From: CAVRZR01 sp964354215
Lineage (GTDB): Bacteria > Actinomycetota > Coriobacteriia > Anaerosomatales > CAVRZR01
Assembly (NCBI GenBank): GCA_964354215.1
Contig: CAYGYT010000041.1
Span: 1 to 18,919 of the forward strand
Reading direction: 5' to 3'
Length of the DNA stretch: 18,919 bases
Shown here: in pieces, positions 1-6,969 of the stretch
Numbering within the stretch: the stretch's first letter is position 1
How the letters are laid out: each line of letters opens with the position of its first letter
Notes under the pieces: model-generated
The model's database searches: none
Told to the model about the DNA's origin: nothing
Seen by the model: the letters and a program-made list of their open reading frames with translations, nothing else
Program-made: the position numbers and the translations under genes

Positions 1-788
1 CTGGCGCTCTCACCATGGAATTCGCACGCGCGATCGGCTTCGGTGTGCTCGCCGGCGCCATCTTCGGCGGAGGGGGCGGACTCCTCGTGCGCGAAGCTCA
101 GCGGCGAGGATACATGCTCGGCTCGTGGGTGCGGTACTCCGTGTTCGCGATTGCCCTCTCGTGCTACGTGGCTGCCGCCGTCCTGCATGGAAGTGGATTC
201 ATCGGGGCCTTCGTGGGCGGCCTGTTCTTCGGCGCGACCTCTCGTCAGCGGGGAGCGGAAGTGCTCGGTTTCACGAGCCATCTCGGGACCGCCTTCGACA
301 CGGTGAGCTTCGTTCTGCTCGGGGCGGTGCTGGTCCCCATTGCACTGCAGTACCTCACGTGGCAGGTTGTCGTGTACGCGGTGCTGAGCCTCGTGCTGAT
401 CCGAGGCGTCTCGGTGTTCGTGGCTATGCTCGGATCCGGCGCTGCGTGGCAGACGACCGTCTTCATGGGCTGGTTCGGACCCCGCGGTCTGGCGACCGTC
501 GTCTTCACGCTGATGCTGCTCGAGGAGAGCGTTGCCAACAAGGAGGTCATCGCGTCGGTGGCGGTCGCGGGCGTCGTGCTGAGCGTCTATGCGCACGGAT
601 TCTCGGCGCCGGGGTTGGCCGGCGTCTACGCGCGCTGGTACGGGTCCCTCGACAAGGGGGGCAAGCAGATGCCGGAGCATCGCACGGTCACGCAACCGTC
701 GGTTCGCGGCTTCGCGGTGCGCAGTGAGGGAACAGAAGGCGAGGAACAGAAAGGCCTCGGAGTCGGGTCGGGCACCAACCGGCGCTAG
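1..788 (+). CDS. Na+/H+ antiporter, CPA1 family, C-terminal part (5' truncated)
   Basis: This is an integral membrane cation:proton antiporter that would exchange Na+ or K+ for H+ across the cytoplasmic membrane. The reading frame is open to the left edge: codons from position 3 read GALT before the first internal Met at 15, so the true start lies upstream and Met15 is an internal residue. The visible roughly 260 residues hold several hydrophobic segments rich in Gly, Ala and Val. They include a conserved-looking GWFGPRGLATVVF stretch near residue 155 (counted from Met15), which is typical of the late helices of NhaP/CPA1 transporters. The last 50 or so residues are polar, ending in a Gly/Glu-rich tail with no recognised regulatory domain. 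It ends in TAG about 40 bp before the next start. Family assignment is fairly secure; ion specificity cannot be read from the sequence. Confidence 0.85.
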   Translation, partial: GALTMEFARAIGFGVLAGAIFGGGGGLLVREAQRRGYMLGSWVRYSVFAIALSCYVAAAVLHGSGFIGAFVGGLFFGATSRQRGAEVLGFTSHLGTAFDTVSFVLLGAVLVPIALQYLTWQVVVYAVLSLVLIRGVSVFVAMLGSGAAWQTTVFMGWFGPRGLATVVFTLMLLEESVANKEVIASVAVAGVVLSVYAHGFSAPGLAGVYARWYGSLDKGGKQMPEHRTVTQPSVRGFAVRSEGTEGEEQKGLGVGSGTNRR

Positions 789-829
789 TCACTTGCCGCC
801 CTCTGGCGCGCACACGCTAGGATGCGTGC

Positions 830-1018
830 ATGCCGCGCGAACTGATTCTGCCCGCGACCGTCATGTCGCTCGCGTTCGTCTTCTACACGACGGGCGTGTG
901 GTCCGAGCGCATCCAACGTGATCTGCGCGGCTGGCACGTCGTGCTGTTCAGCGGTACGGCTGGGTTCTGCCATGTGCGCAAGACGATCGGCGACTTCAGC
1001 GCTCCCGAGAAGAGCTGA
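830..1018 (+). CDS. Small membrane protein resembling the N-terminal half of HsmA (possibly truncated)
   Basis: A 62-residue ORF starts at ATG 830, with an AGGA ribosome-binding core about 8 bases upstream. The N-terminal half is one hydrophobic helix followed by FYTTGVWSERIQ and RGWHVVLF. That pattern recalls the start of the HsmA family (TIGR03987), whose members are normally about 130 residues with four helices. After VVLF the resemblance stops and the protein ends in a polar tail. Translating the other two frames past this point did not restore a membrane continuation, so I see no simple frameshift. It may be a decayed HsmA remnant or an unrelated single-helix peptide. It lies between the antiporter and the lipoprotein gene on the same strand. 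The family link is from memory of the pattern, with modest confidence. Confidence 0.5.
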   Translation: MPRELILPATVMSLAFVFYTTGVWSERIQRDLRGWHVVLFSGTAGFCHVRKTIGDFSAPEKS

Positions 1019-1158
1019 GCGGTAGGGTCTTCGGCGGTCGCCGTTCGTGCGTGCTAGGTACGGACAACGGACGCGCAACGCTTCGGCGAACACCCGCACA
1101 GGCGACGTCGATGAGGGGAATCCTCATGACGGAGACATCTTCAGGAGGTGTGAGCCTC

Positions 1159-2127
1159 ATGAGAGCTCGCCGGGTTTCGAATCGGGGCGCGCGCTTGGCT
1201 CTCGCGGGATTGCTGGTCGCATCCCTGATCGCGCTGCCGGGCTGTCGGTGCACGCCAGAGCAGCAGACGCCGGGCGAACCGACGCAGTCCGTGCAACCCA
1301 CTACCGCGCCGGAGCCGACCTCGGCTCCGATCGTGACGCCCACCTCCACCCCCACCCCGACGCCCACGCCCACGCCCACGCCCGAGCCGACCTCGACGCC
1401 GACTGGCACGGGCACGCCGGTGCGCATCTACCTCACGCGAGGCGAGACACTCGGAGTCGCCGGTCGCTACGTACCAGCAGGGCAGACCTCGGTCGCGCGT
1501 AGCGCCATGACCCGGCTCCTGGCGGCGCCGAGCGCCAAGGACCGCGCCTTCGGGCTCGGCACGACGATACCGTCGGGCACGAGGCTCCTTGGCCTGACGA
1601 TCAGGAACGGGACTGCGACCGTGGACCTGTCCAAGCGGTTCGAGTCCGGCGGAGGCTCACTCTCGATGCAGATGAGGGTGGCTCAGGTCGTCTACACGCT
1701 CACGCAGTTCGCCACGGTCCGGCGCGTGGCGTTCCGACTCGACGGAACGGCCGTCGACTCCATCGGCGGTGAAGGCATCATCGTCTCGCCGCCTGTGGGG
1801 AGGGCGCAGTTCGAGGGCATGGCGCCCGCGATCCTTGTCGAGACGCCGGTGCCCGGGCAGAAGGTTGGGCGCCCGCTGCGCCTCTCCGGCACCGCAAACG
1901 TGTTCGAAGCGCAATTCAACGCCAGGCTGCTGGATGCCAAGGGCAAGACGCTCGCCGCCGAGAGGCCCGTAAAGGCCACCTCCGGCTCGGGAACGCGTGG
2001 CACGTTCTCGACGCTTGTGAGCTACCCGTCCTCGGCGCATGGAGCTGCCAAACTCGAGGTCTTCGACCGCTCCGAGAAGGACGGATCGGTGATCGATCGG
2101 GTCATCATCCCGGTGGTACTGCCGTAG
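1159..2127 (+). CDS. Lipoprotein with GerMN and Gmad2 domains
   Basis: A secreted, lipid-anchored protein of 322 residues. I chose ATG 1159 because AGGAGGTG lies 8 bases upstream and because it gives a clean signal peptide: basic MRARR, a hydrophobic core, then the lipobox LPGC with the acylated Cys at 29. An upstream Met at 1051 would bury the signal. Residues 36-86 form a Pro/Thr-rich linker built partly from ACGCCC hexamer repeats. Residues about 87-208 match a GerMN domain (VRIYLTRGE start, TIRNGTATVDLSKRF core). Residues about 225-321 match a Gmad2 immunoglobulin-like domain (VETPVPGQKVGRPLRLSGTA, ending IIPVVLP). This pair was named from spore germination protein GerM but is common in non-sporing actinobacteria. 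Its role here is probably envelope-related, possibly peptidoglycan binding, and is otherwise unknown. Confidence 0.85.
   Translation: MRARRVSNRGARLALAGLLVASLIALPGCRCTPEQQTPGEPTQSVQPTTAPEPTSAPIVTPTSTPTPTPTPTPTPEPTSTPTGTGTPVRIYLTRGETLGVAGRYVPAGQTSVARSAMTRLLAAPSAKDRAFGLGTTIPSGTRLLGLTIRNGTATVDLSKRFESGGGSLSMQMRVAQVVYTLTQFATVRRVAFRLDGTAVDSIGGEGIIVSPPVGRAQFEGMAPAILVETPVPGQKVGRPLRLSGTANVFEAQFNARLLDAKGKTLAAERPVKATSGSGTRGTFSTLVSYPSSAHGAAKLEVFDRSEKDGSVIDRVIIPVVLP
1360..1383 (+). repeat. ACGCCC hexamer microsatellite inside the lipoprotein linker
   Basis: Four perfect tandem copies of ACGCCC encode alternating Thr-Pro in the lipoprotein linker, flanked by less perfect CCACCx and CGAxxC units. Each gain or loss of a copy is in frame (two residues), so linker length could vary between strains without breaking the gene. 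Confidence 0.8.
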
Positions 2128-2273
2128 GTTTGCCACGCTGCAGCGGAGATCGCGCGCATCACGTTTGCGGAGTACGTCGGCAGGTCGCCAGGAACTCAAC
2201 GAAGTCGTTACGACTGACGTGTCTGGACTGCATCCTCTGCTGACTGCGCGGAGCATGGGTTCTCGGTCACACG

Positions 2274-2343
2274 CGAGTACTTCACGTAGGCGGTCCCCCA
2301 GAGCCGCCGAGGAAGTACTCGGCCAGGCGGTCCCCCAGCCGCC
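2274..2343. repeat. Tandem palindromic intergenic repeat (two units of about 37 bp)
   Basis: The 14-mer AGGCGGTCCCCCAG occurs at 2288-2301 and again at 2325-2338, 37 bp apart. Each copy opens a small hairpin with stem GGCGG/CCGCC. The first hairpin is nested inside a perfect 10-bp inverted repeat, CGAGTACTTC at 2274-2283 and GAAGTACTCG at 2312-2321. The AGTACT core also recurs at about 38 bp spacing. The element is non-coding, lying in the 289-bp gap between convergent genes. It looks like a REP/BIME-type palindromic element or part of a compound terminator; one window cannot show whether it is dispersed in the genome. Confidence 0.65.
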
Positions 2344-2353
2344 GGCACGCACT

Positions 2354-2386
2354 GCATGCCCGCCTCCAGGCAGAGGGCGGGCATGC
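2354..2386. terminator. Hairpin terminator between convergent genes
   Basis: A perfect 11-bp inverted repeat, GCATGCCCGCC at 2354-2364 and GGCGGGCATGC at 2376-2386, has an 11-nt loop. It sits 30 bp past the stop of the minus-strand cyclase-like gene and 226 bp past the stop of the plus-strand lipoprotein gene, so it could serve both. There is no clear T tract on either side, so it is either a weak intrinsic terminator or an mRNA 3'-end stabiliser. The rest of 2128-2416 holds only the palindromic repeat listed separately. Confidence 0.6.
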
Positions 2387-2416
2387 GTGTGTCCGGGGCC
2401 CTCACTCGCGCGGTAG

Positions 2417-3433
2417 CTAGCGCTCCGCAGTGTCCTCGCAGCTCACGGATCCGAGCTCGTCGCGCTCGTTCATCACTTCGATTCCCGCTTGCCTGCCGGT
2501 CCCTCGGTACATCACGCTCGAACGGCCGCCCCGCAGCGCGCGCAGCGTCACCTCGATCGTCCCGCCGAGCGATTCTGCATCGCGACCCTCCATTGCGCCG
2601 AGCACGGGCGCCTTGAGCAGGAGGGTCTCGGACCCTTGAATCACGAGCTCGAGTTCCTCTCGGCGGTCGCGGACGATCAGGTGCGCCTCGTTCGCACCCG
2701 TGTCTATGCACGCGAGCCGGGCACCCGTGTACGTGGCGAACCGGTGCAGCTGTCCGTCGAGCAGCAGCCCAGCGATGTTGCCGACGAACGCCCCGGTCAT
2801 CCACGGGACCTTCGCCACCGAAACCGTCACAGACACGCCCGGTCTGCCGAAGTGGTTCGACTGCGCCCAGATCCACGAGCTCGGGAAGCTGCGCCCCCAG
2901 TCCTTCTCGACGTACCCGCGGCCACCGTCGAAGTTGACCGCCTCGCCGCCAAGGACGACCGACCCCGAGACTTCGTGGTCCATGGACAGCACGCCGTGGT
3001 AGGTCTCCATGCGCGGCACGAAGCGGTACCAGCCCATGATTCCGGGTGAGAAGGTGGTCACCGGCCAGGGAGTCCACGCGCTGAACCTCAGTTCACCGCT
3101 TGCGGTCGCGTCGTCGTCTTCGAGCCGAAGCGTCATCCCCGTTTGGGTGAAGGTGTTGTCTCCGATGCAGATACGGAACGGCTCCTTGGGGTCGAAGCTG
3201 AAGGCCTCGACGGGGTAGGCGAAGTAGTGCATCTCGCCGCCCCCCGGTACGATCTGCACGAACGCGTGCTTCGCGGTGCCATCCTCCGAGTAGGACACGC
3301 CGGGGATGACCGCGAGGGCACGGCGCTCCTCGGTGTCGACCTGCTTGAAATACCAGCCTTCAAAGTAGCGCCGCGTGACCCCGCCACCTTGGTACATGGC
3401 CGGGTTCCATACGCGGCGGGTGATGTAGGGCAT
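2417..3433 (-). CDS. Tocopherol-cyclase-like protein (PF14249 type)
   Basis: A 338-residue protein of the tocopherol cyclase-like family, related in fold to lipocalin-type AttH/CrtC proteins that act on hydrophobic ligands. The start is ATG at 3433, with TAGGA about 6 bases upstream. The frame is open further upstream, but that part is low-complexity and lacks family features. Family signatures are visible: RRYFEGWYFKQVD (residues 21-33), HAFVQIVPGG (56-65), FSPGIMGWYRFVP (128-140) and the hallmark GYVEKDWGRSFPSSWIW (173-189), followed by QSNHF. There is no signal peptide or membrane segment. Plants and cyanobacteria use true tocopherol cyclase to close the chromanol ring, but no prenylquinone or tocopherol genes are visible here, so the substrate is unknown. 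It is divergent from the SulP gene across a 237-bp promoter region. Confidence 0.85.
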   Translation of the reverse strand: MPYITRRVWNPAMYQGGGVTRRYFEGWYFKQVDTEERRALAVIPGVSYSEDGTAKHAFVQIVPGGGEMHYFAYPVEAFSFDPKEPFRICIGDNTFTQTGMTLRLEDDDATASGELRFSAWTPWPVTTFSPGIMGWYRFVPRMETYHGVLSMDHEVSGSVVLGGEAVNFDGGRGYVEKDWGRSFPSSWIWAQSNHFGRPGVSVTVSVAKVPWMTGAFVGNIAGLLLDGQLHRFATYTGARLACIDTGANEAHLIVRDRREELELVIQGSETLLLKAPVLGAMEGRDAESLGGTIEVTLRALRGGRSSVMYRGTGRQAGIEVMNERDELGSVSCEDTAER

Positions 3434-3670
3434 GCGAGTCCTATCGCTGCAGAACTGTCTTGGCGGCTGCGGTCGCTGAAAGAGTTGATGCCCGTTCTCG
3501 GCGTTCGGCGATCCCGGGGCCTCGATTCGGGGAGTCCGTGCGAGCCTGCCACGCGGCTCCCCGCACGAGTCGTCGCAGGCAGCGAGCACTCGGGCGCCCG
3601 AACCGGAGAGCGAGCGCCGGTCTGTGAGGGGTATGAACTCCGAGAACGCACGTCGCACGGGAAGGACACC

Positions 3671-5452
3671 GTGAGCGCAAATTGGCTGCGCCACGCTCCA
3701 GGGCTTCAGTCGCTCGCGCGCTATCGGCGCGCGTGGCTGCTGCCTGACGGTATCGCCGGCGTCGCCCTCGCGGCGCTCATCATCCCCGCCGGTATGGCCT
3801 ACGCCGAGCTCGCCGGGCTGCCCCCGATAGCCGGTCTGTACGCATCGCTCGCCGGGCTTGTCGTCTACGCCGTCTTCGGTCCATCACGTCCGCTCGTGGT
3901 CGGTCCCGACTCGTCGACCGCACCGCTCGTCGCCGCCTCGATCATCGCGCTTGCGGGCGGGTCGATGGACCGGCGCCTGGCGCTCGCCGGCATGCTGACG
4001 ATCATGGTGGGGCTCATGTCCCTTGCGGTCGGCGTGTTCCGGCTCGGATTCGTAACCGACCTGTTCTCGGGGCCCGTGCGGGTCGGCTACCTGAACGGCA
4101 TCGCACTCATCATCATCGTGGCTCAGCTGCCCAAACTCCTTGGAGTGGAGGTATCGGCCACGTCCTTCGCCTTCGAGGTCGCGGGAGTCGCGCGCGGTCT
4201 CTCGCAGACCAATCTCGTCGCCCTCGCGATCGGATTCAGCTCGCTCGCGGTCATCCTTGCGTTCCGACAGTGGCTACCCAGCGTCCCGGGACTGCTCGTG
4301 GCCGTGGTCGGCTCGACCGTCGCGACTGTCGCCTTTGACCTGACGAGCTACGGCATTGCCGTGGTAGGCGCCATGCCCCAGGGGCTGCCGAGGCCGCAGT
4401 GGCCATCCGCATCACTCGCCGATATCGGCGCGCTGCTCGGCGGAGCGGTCGGCATCACGGTGCTCACGCTCGCCGACACGACCGTGCTGTCGCGCTCGTT
4501 CGCGAGTCGGTTCGGCTACGACGTGAATGCGAACGAGGAGTTCGAGGCGATCGGGTTTGCCAACATCGGAGCTGGCCTGTTCCAGGGCTTCGCCGTGAGC
4601 GGCAGCTCCACACGCACCGCTGTGGCAATCTCGGCAGGCGCCAAGAGTCAGGCTGCCGGTCTGGTGGCCGCCGTGCTCGTCGGCGGGCTGCTCGTCGCGT
4701 CCCCGGGGCTGCTCGCATCGCTGCCGCAGGCCACCCTGGCAGCGGTCGTGATCGCTGCCGCTCTGTCGCTTGCCGACTGGCGCGGCGTTGTCCGACTGTG
4801 GAACTGGCGCCGCAGCGAGTGCACGCTCTCGATCATCACCTTCGCCGGAGTCGTGTTTCTCGGCGTGCTGCCCGGGGTGTTCGTGGCCATCGGGTTGTCG
4901 CTGCTCAACTTCGTCCGGCGCCAGTGGCGTCCGCACGACGCGGTGCTCGGCCGTGCACCCGGCGTGAAGGGCTACCACGACATCACCGACTTCACCGACG
5001 CCAAGCAGCTCCCCGGCCTGCTGCTCTACCGCTTCGACGCGCAGCTGTTCTTCGCCAATGCCGAGGGGTTCCGTGAACGAGTGAGAGAGCTCGTCGATGA
5101 AGCAGAGCCAACGGTCACCCACATGATCCTGGCGGCAGAGCCGATTACCGACATCGACACCTCGGCGGTCGACTCCGTCTGCGGGCTTCTGGGCGACTTG
5201 CGCAAACGCGGCGTGACATTGTGGCTCGCCGAGGTCAAGCACCCGGTGCTCGCGCGACTCGAACGCTACGGCCTCCTTGCCGAACTCGGTTCGGAGAACG
5301 TGTACCCAACGATCGGAAGCGCCGTGCACGCGTACGTGCACGCTACGAACGTCGACTGGGTCGACTGGGAAGACGCCGGCGAAGCGCACACCGAACAGGA
5401 GATCGAATCGGCCCGGGCGCACCCGGCGGACGCGAAGAAGGGCAGATACTAG
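3671..5452 (+). CDS. SulP family anion transporter with C-terminal STAS domain
   Basis: A 593-residue inner-membrane anion permease of the SulP/SLC26 family, which move sulfate, bicarbonate or carboxylates by H+/Na+ symport or exchange. I chose GTG 3671, preceded by GGAAGGA about 5 bases upstream; the long upstream open frame is antisense to the neighbouring gene and lacks family features. The N-terminal region has the SulP signature PDGIAGVALAALIIPAGMAY (25-44), then AGLPPIAGLYASL and GPSRPLVVGPDSSTAPLVAA. Many helices follow, up to about residue 420. Residues about 445-560 form a STAS domain containing LFFANAEGFRERV and ITDIDTSAVDSV; the Ser/Thr in DTSAVD sits where STAS anti-sigma antagonists are phosphorylated. 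The acidic, polar tail (565-593) is unremarkable. Substrate cannot be assigned. Confidence 0.93.
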   Translation: MSANWLRHAPGLQSLARYRRAWLLPDGIAGVALAALIIPAGMAYAELAGLPPIAGLYASLAGLVVYAVFGPSRPLVVGPDSSTAPLVAASIIALAGGSMDRRLALAGMLTIMVGLMSLAVGVFRLGFVTDLFSGPVRVGYLNGIALIIIVAQLPKLLGVEVSATSFAFEVAGVARGLSQTNLVALAIGFSSLAVILAFRQWLPSVPGLLVAVVGSTVATVAFDLTSYGIAVVGAMPQGLPRPQWPSASLADIGALLGGAVGITVLTLADTTVLSRSFASRFGYDVNANEEFEAIGFANIGAGLFQGFAVSGSSTRTAVAISAGAKSQAAGLVAAVLVGGLLVASPGLLASLPQATLAAVVIAAALSLADWRGVVRLWNWRRSECTLSIITFAGVVFLGVLPGVFVAIGLSLLNFVRRQWRPHDAVLGRAPGVKGYHDITDFTDAKQLPGLLLYRFDAQLFFANAEGFRERVRELVDEAEPTVTHMILAAEPITDIDTSAVDSVCGLLGDLRKRGVTLWLAEVKHPVLARLERYGLLAELGSENVYPTIGSAVHAYVHATNVDWVDWEDAGEAHTEQEIESARAHPADAKKGRY

Positions 5453-5635
5453 CTCGCGGGGACCGATACCACGTGCAGCCTATGGGTACTATCTAGAAGG
5501 CAGAGCTCTGCCGAGCCGGCGGGGCGGCCGTCGACGCTGGTAGATACGGGATGGTGGATCGTGCGCGTGGCCGGGGTGGTGGGTAGCCGATGGGACGCGT
5601 GAGACAGCAGGCAGTGATCGAGAAGGGGGTACGTC

Positions 5636-6154
5636 ATGGCTATTGGACCGGTACAGCTGCTCGTGCTCGGGTTCAAACACCCGGACTTCCATGGGCAGAT
5701 CATCGAGGAGCTCGAGAAGCTCCGCGAGAGCGACGCTGTGCGCGTGATCGATTCGCTCGCGGTGTACAAGGATGCCGAGGGCGAGATCGAGGTCATGCAC
5801 CTCAGCAATCTCACCAAGGATGAGGCAATCGAGCTCGGCAGCAAGGTCGCCGCGCTTGTCGGCCTCGGGATCGAAGGCGAGGAGGGCTTCGAGTTAGGCG
5901 CCGAGATCGGTGCCGAGGCGGGTGCCGAGGGGCTCGAGTTCTTCTCGGACGAGGATGCGTGGGACGTCATCGAGGAGATCCCGAACGACTCCGCGGCGGC
6001 GCTCATCCTTCTCGAGCACCACTGGGCAGTCCCGCTGCGCGATGCAATCGCGAGTGCCGGCGGAATGCGGCTCGCCAGCGAATTCATCAGCCCACTCGAC
6101 CTTGTCGAGATCGGCCTCCTCGAGGGTGAAGAGGTGGAGAGTCACACGTTCTGA
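5636..6154 (+). CDS. DUF6325-type small protein
   Basis: A soluble-looking, very acidic protein of 172 residues. The ATG at 5636 follows GAAGGGGG about 6 bases upstream. The start GPVQLLVLGFKHPDFHGQII and the later IRVID-like segment (VRVIDSLAVYKDAEG, 39-53) match the DUF6325 pattern common in actinobacteria. Residues about 80-105 are rich in Gly, Ala and Glu (GLGIEGEEGFELGAEIGAEA). The 120-140 segment, IPNDSAAALILLEHHWAVPL, resembles the conserved SSAALLVWE-type strand of the family. Function is unknown; members are often found beside SHOCT and DUF1269 proteins in stress-related clusters, as here. The gene is followed after 42 bp by the Arg-rich mini-ORF and then by the DUF1269-like gene, so the three may be co-transcribed. 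Confidence 0.8.
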   Translation: MAIGPVQLLVLGFKHPDFHGQIIEELEKLRESDAVRVIDSLAVYKDAEGEIEVMHLSNLTKDEAIELGSKVAALVGLGIEGEEGFELGAEIGAEAGAEGLEFFSDEDAWDVIEEIPNDSAAALILLEHHWAVPLRDAIASAGGMRLASEFISPLDLVEIGLLEGEEVESHTF

Positions 6155-6196
6155 TCGGGCTTCGCCCAGCCAGACACGGAGATATGGAGGTGTGAT

Positions 6197-6256
6197 ATGC
6201 CTGCACCACGAAGGATCGCCCGGCGTACGTCTCGGCGAGTCGCTCGCCGGAGGTAG
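6197..6256 (+). CDS. 19-residue Arg-rich peptide ORF with RRxx periodicity
   Basis: ATG 6197 is preceded by GGAGGTG, an excellent ribosome binding site with a 4-5 base gap. It reads MPAPRRIARRTSRRVARRR and stops at TAG 6254. Nine of 19 residues are Arg and the pairs fall every fourth residue (5-6, 9-10, 13-14, 17-18). This tetrad resembles the basic N-terminal leader of small actinobacterial SHOCT-type proteins found near DUF6325 genes. It may therefore be the relic of such a gene cut by the TAG codon, or a genuine short peptide. Reading through the stop gives no membrane or SHOCT sequence. Translation looks likely; function is unknown. Confidence 0.45.
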   Translation: MPAPRRIARRTSRRVARRR

Positions 6257-6303
6257 CGGGACCGAGACTCCTACGGCCATCGGGTAAGCGCAATGACTCA
6301 TGA

Positions 6304-6326
6304 GCCGAGGCCATTCGCGCCTCGGC
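6304..6326 (+). promoter_or_regulatory. Leader hairpin just upstream of the DUF1269-like gene
   Basis: An 8-bp perfect stem, GCCGAGGC at 6304-6311 and GCCTCGGC at 6319-6326, has a 7-nt loop. It ends about 10 bases before the AAAGGAGG ribosome binding site of the next gene. It has no T tract, so it is more likely an mRNA-stability or translation-control element than a terminator. Confidence 0.4.
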
Positions 6327-6348
6327 GATCGACGAAAGGAGGACTCCT

Positions 6349-6849
6349 ATGGCAGACAAGAACTACTTCGTCTACGGCGGCTCGTACTCGAGCCTGGCGG
6401 AAGCTCAGGCCGACTTCGACGCCGTGAAGACCTTCCACTCGGACCACACCATCGGTTCCTACGAGGAGGCCATCTTCACCAAAGGGGCCGACGGCAAGGT
6501 CGATATCGTCAACACCAGGACCCCGCGCCGCAGCCACGGCGCCGAATGGGGCGTGGCGACCGGCGCCCTCATCGGGGTGCTGTTCCCGGTCACGTTCCTG
6601 ATCGGCACACCGCTGCTCACCGGCGCGGCGGGTGGCGCGATCCTCGCCAACTGGAGCAAGTCGTTCGGGCGCGATGACATCCGCAAGATGGGCGAGGCGC
6701 TCGACCAGGGCCAGTCGGGCGTTGTTGTCGTCGCCGAGGTGAACGGCGATCTCCCCGTGGAGAAGCTGCTCAGCCGAGCCCTGAGCACAACGATGGCGCC
6801 GATCCCCGATGCGAAGGCCGTCCACGATCACCTTGACGAGAACGCGTAG
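6349..6849 (+). CDS. DUF1269-like membrane stress protein
   Basis: A 166-residue protein starting at ATG 6349, about 5 bases after a near-perfect AAAGGAGG. The N-terminal domain (MADKNYFVYGGSYSSLAEAQ, then a DGKVDIVNTRTPRR strand) looks like a small alpha/beta fold. A central glycine-zipper membrane segment follows at residues about 66-97 (WGVATGALIGVLFPVTFLIG, then GGAILAN). The C-terminal half returns to an alpha/beta pattern (GQSGVVVVAEVNGDLPVEKLL). This layout matches DUF1269 or general-stress-protein-like membrane proteins, which often accompany DUF6325 in actinobacteria. No catalytic motif is visible. It is the last gene of its cluster, closed by a strong terminator at 6918-6945. Confidence 0.7.
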   Translation: MADKNYFVYGGSYSSLAEAQADFDAVKTFHSDHTIGSYEEAIFTKGADGKVDIVNTRTPRRSHGAEWGVATGALIGVLFPVTFLIGTPLLTGAAGGAILANWSKSFGRDDIRKMGEALDQGQSGVVVVAEVNGDLPVEKLLSRALSTTMAPIPDAKAVHDHLDENA

Positions 6850-6917
6850 GGCACCGGGGCTCGTGGCAGTCGGTCCCTAGCGGTGGCCTCGCACGAACTG
6901 GGGCAAAGACCAAAGAG

Positions 6918-6945
6918 AGAAGGGCGCCCGCTTGGGCGCCCTTCT
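6918..6945. terminator. Strong bidirectional terminator
   Basis: A 12-bp perfect stem, AGAAGGGCGCCC at 6918-6929 and GGGCGCCCTTCT at 6934-6945, closes on a 4-nt loop. It lies between the convergent stop codons at 6849 (+) and 6970 (-). On the minus strand the stem is followed by TCTCTTTGGTCTTTG, which is U-rich. On the plus strand it is followed by GCCGTTCCTT. It should serve both the DUF1269-like gene and the MFS gene. Confidence 0.85.
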
Positions 6946-6969
6946 GCCGTTCCTTGCGCGTTTGGCCGG

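Noticed and set aside
1360..1383. ACGCCC repeats as a CRISPR or regulatory array
   Set aside because: They are in-frame Thr-Pro codons in a lipoprotein linker, without spacers.
3143..3670. Upstream extension of the SulP reading frame
   Set aside because: It overlaps the cyclase-like gene on the other strand, carries no SulP features and lacks a start with a Shine-Dalgarno; the GTG at 3671 does.
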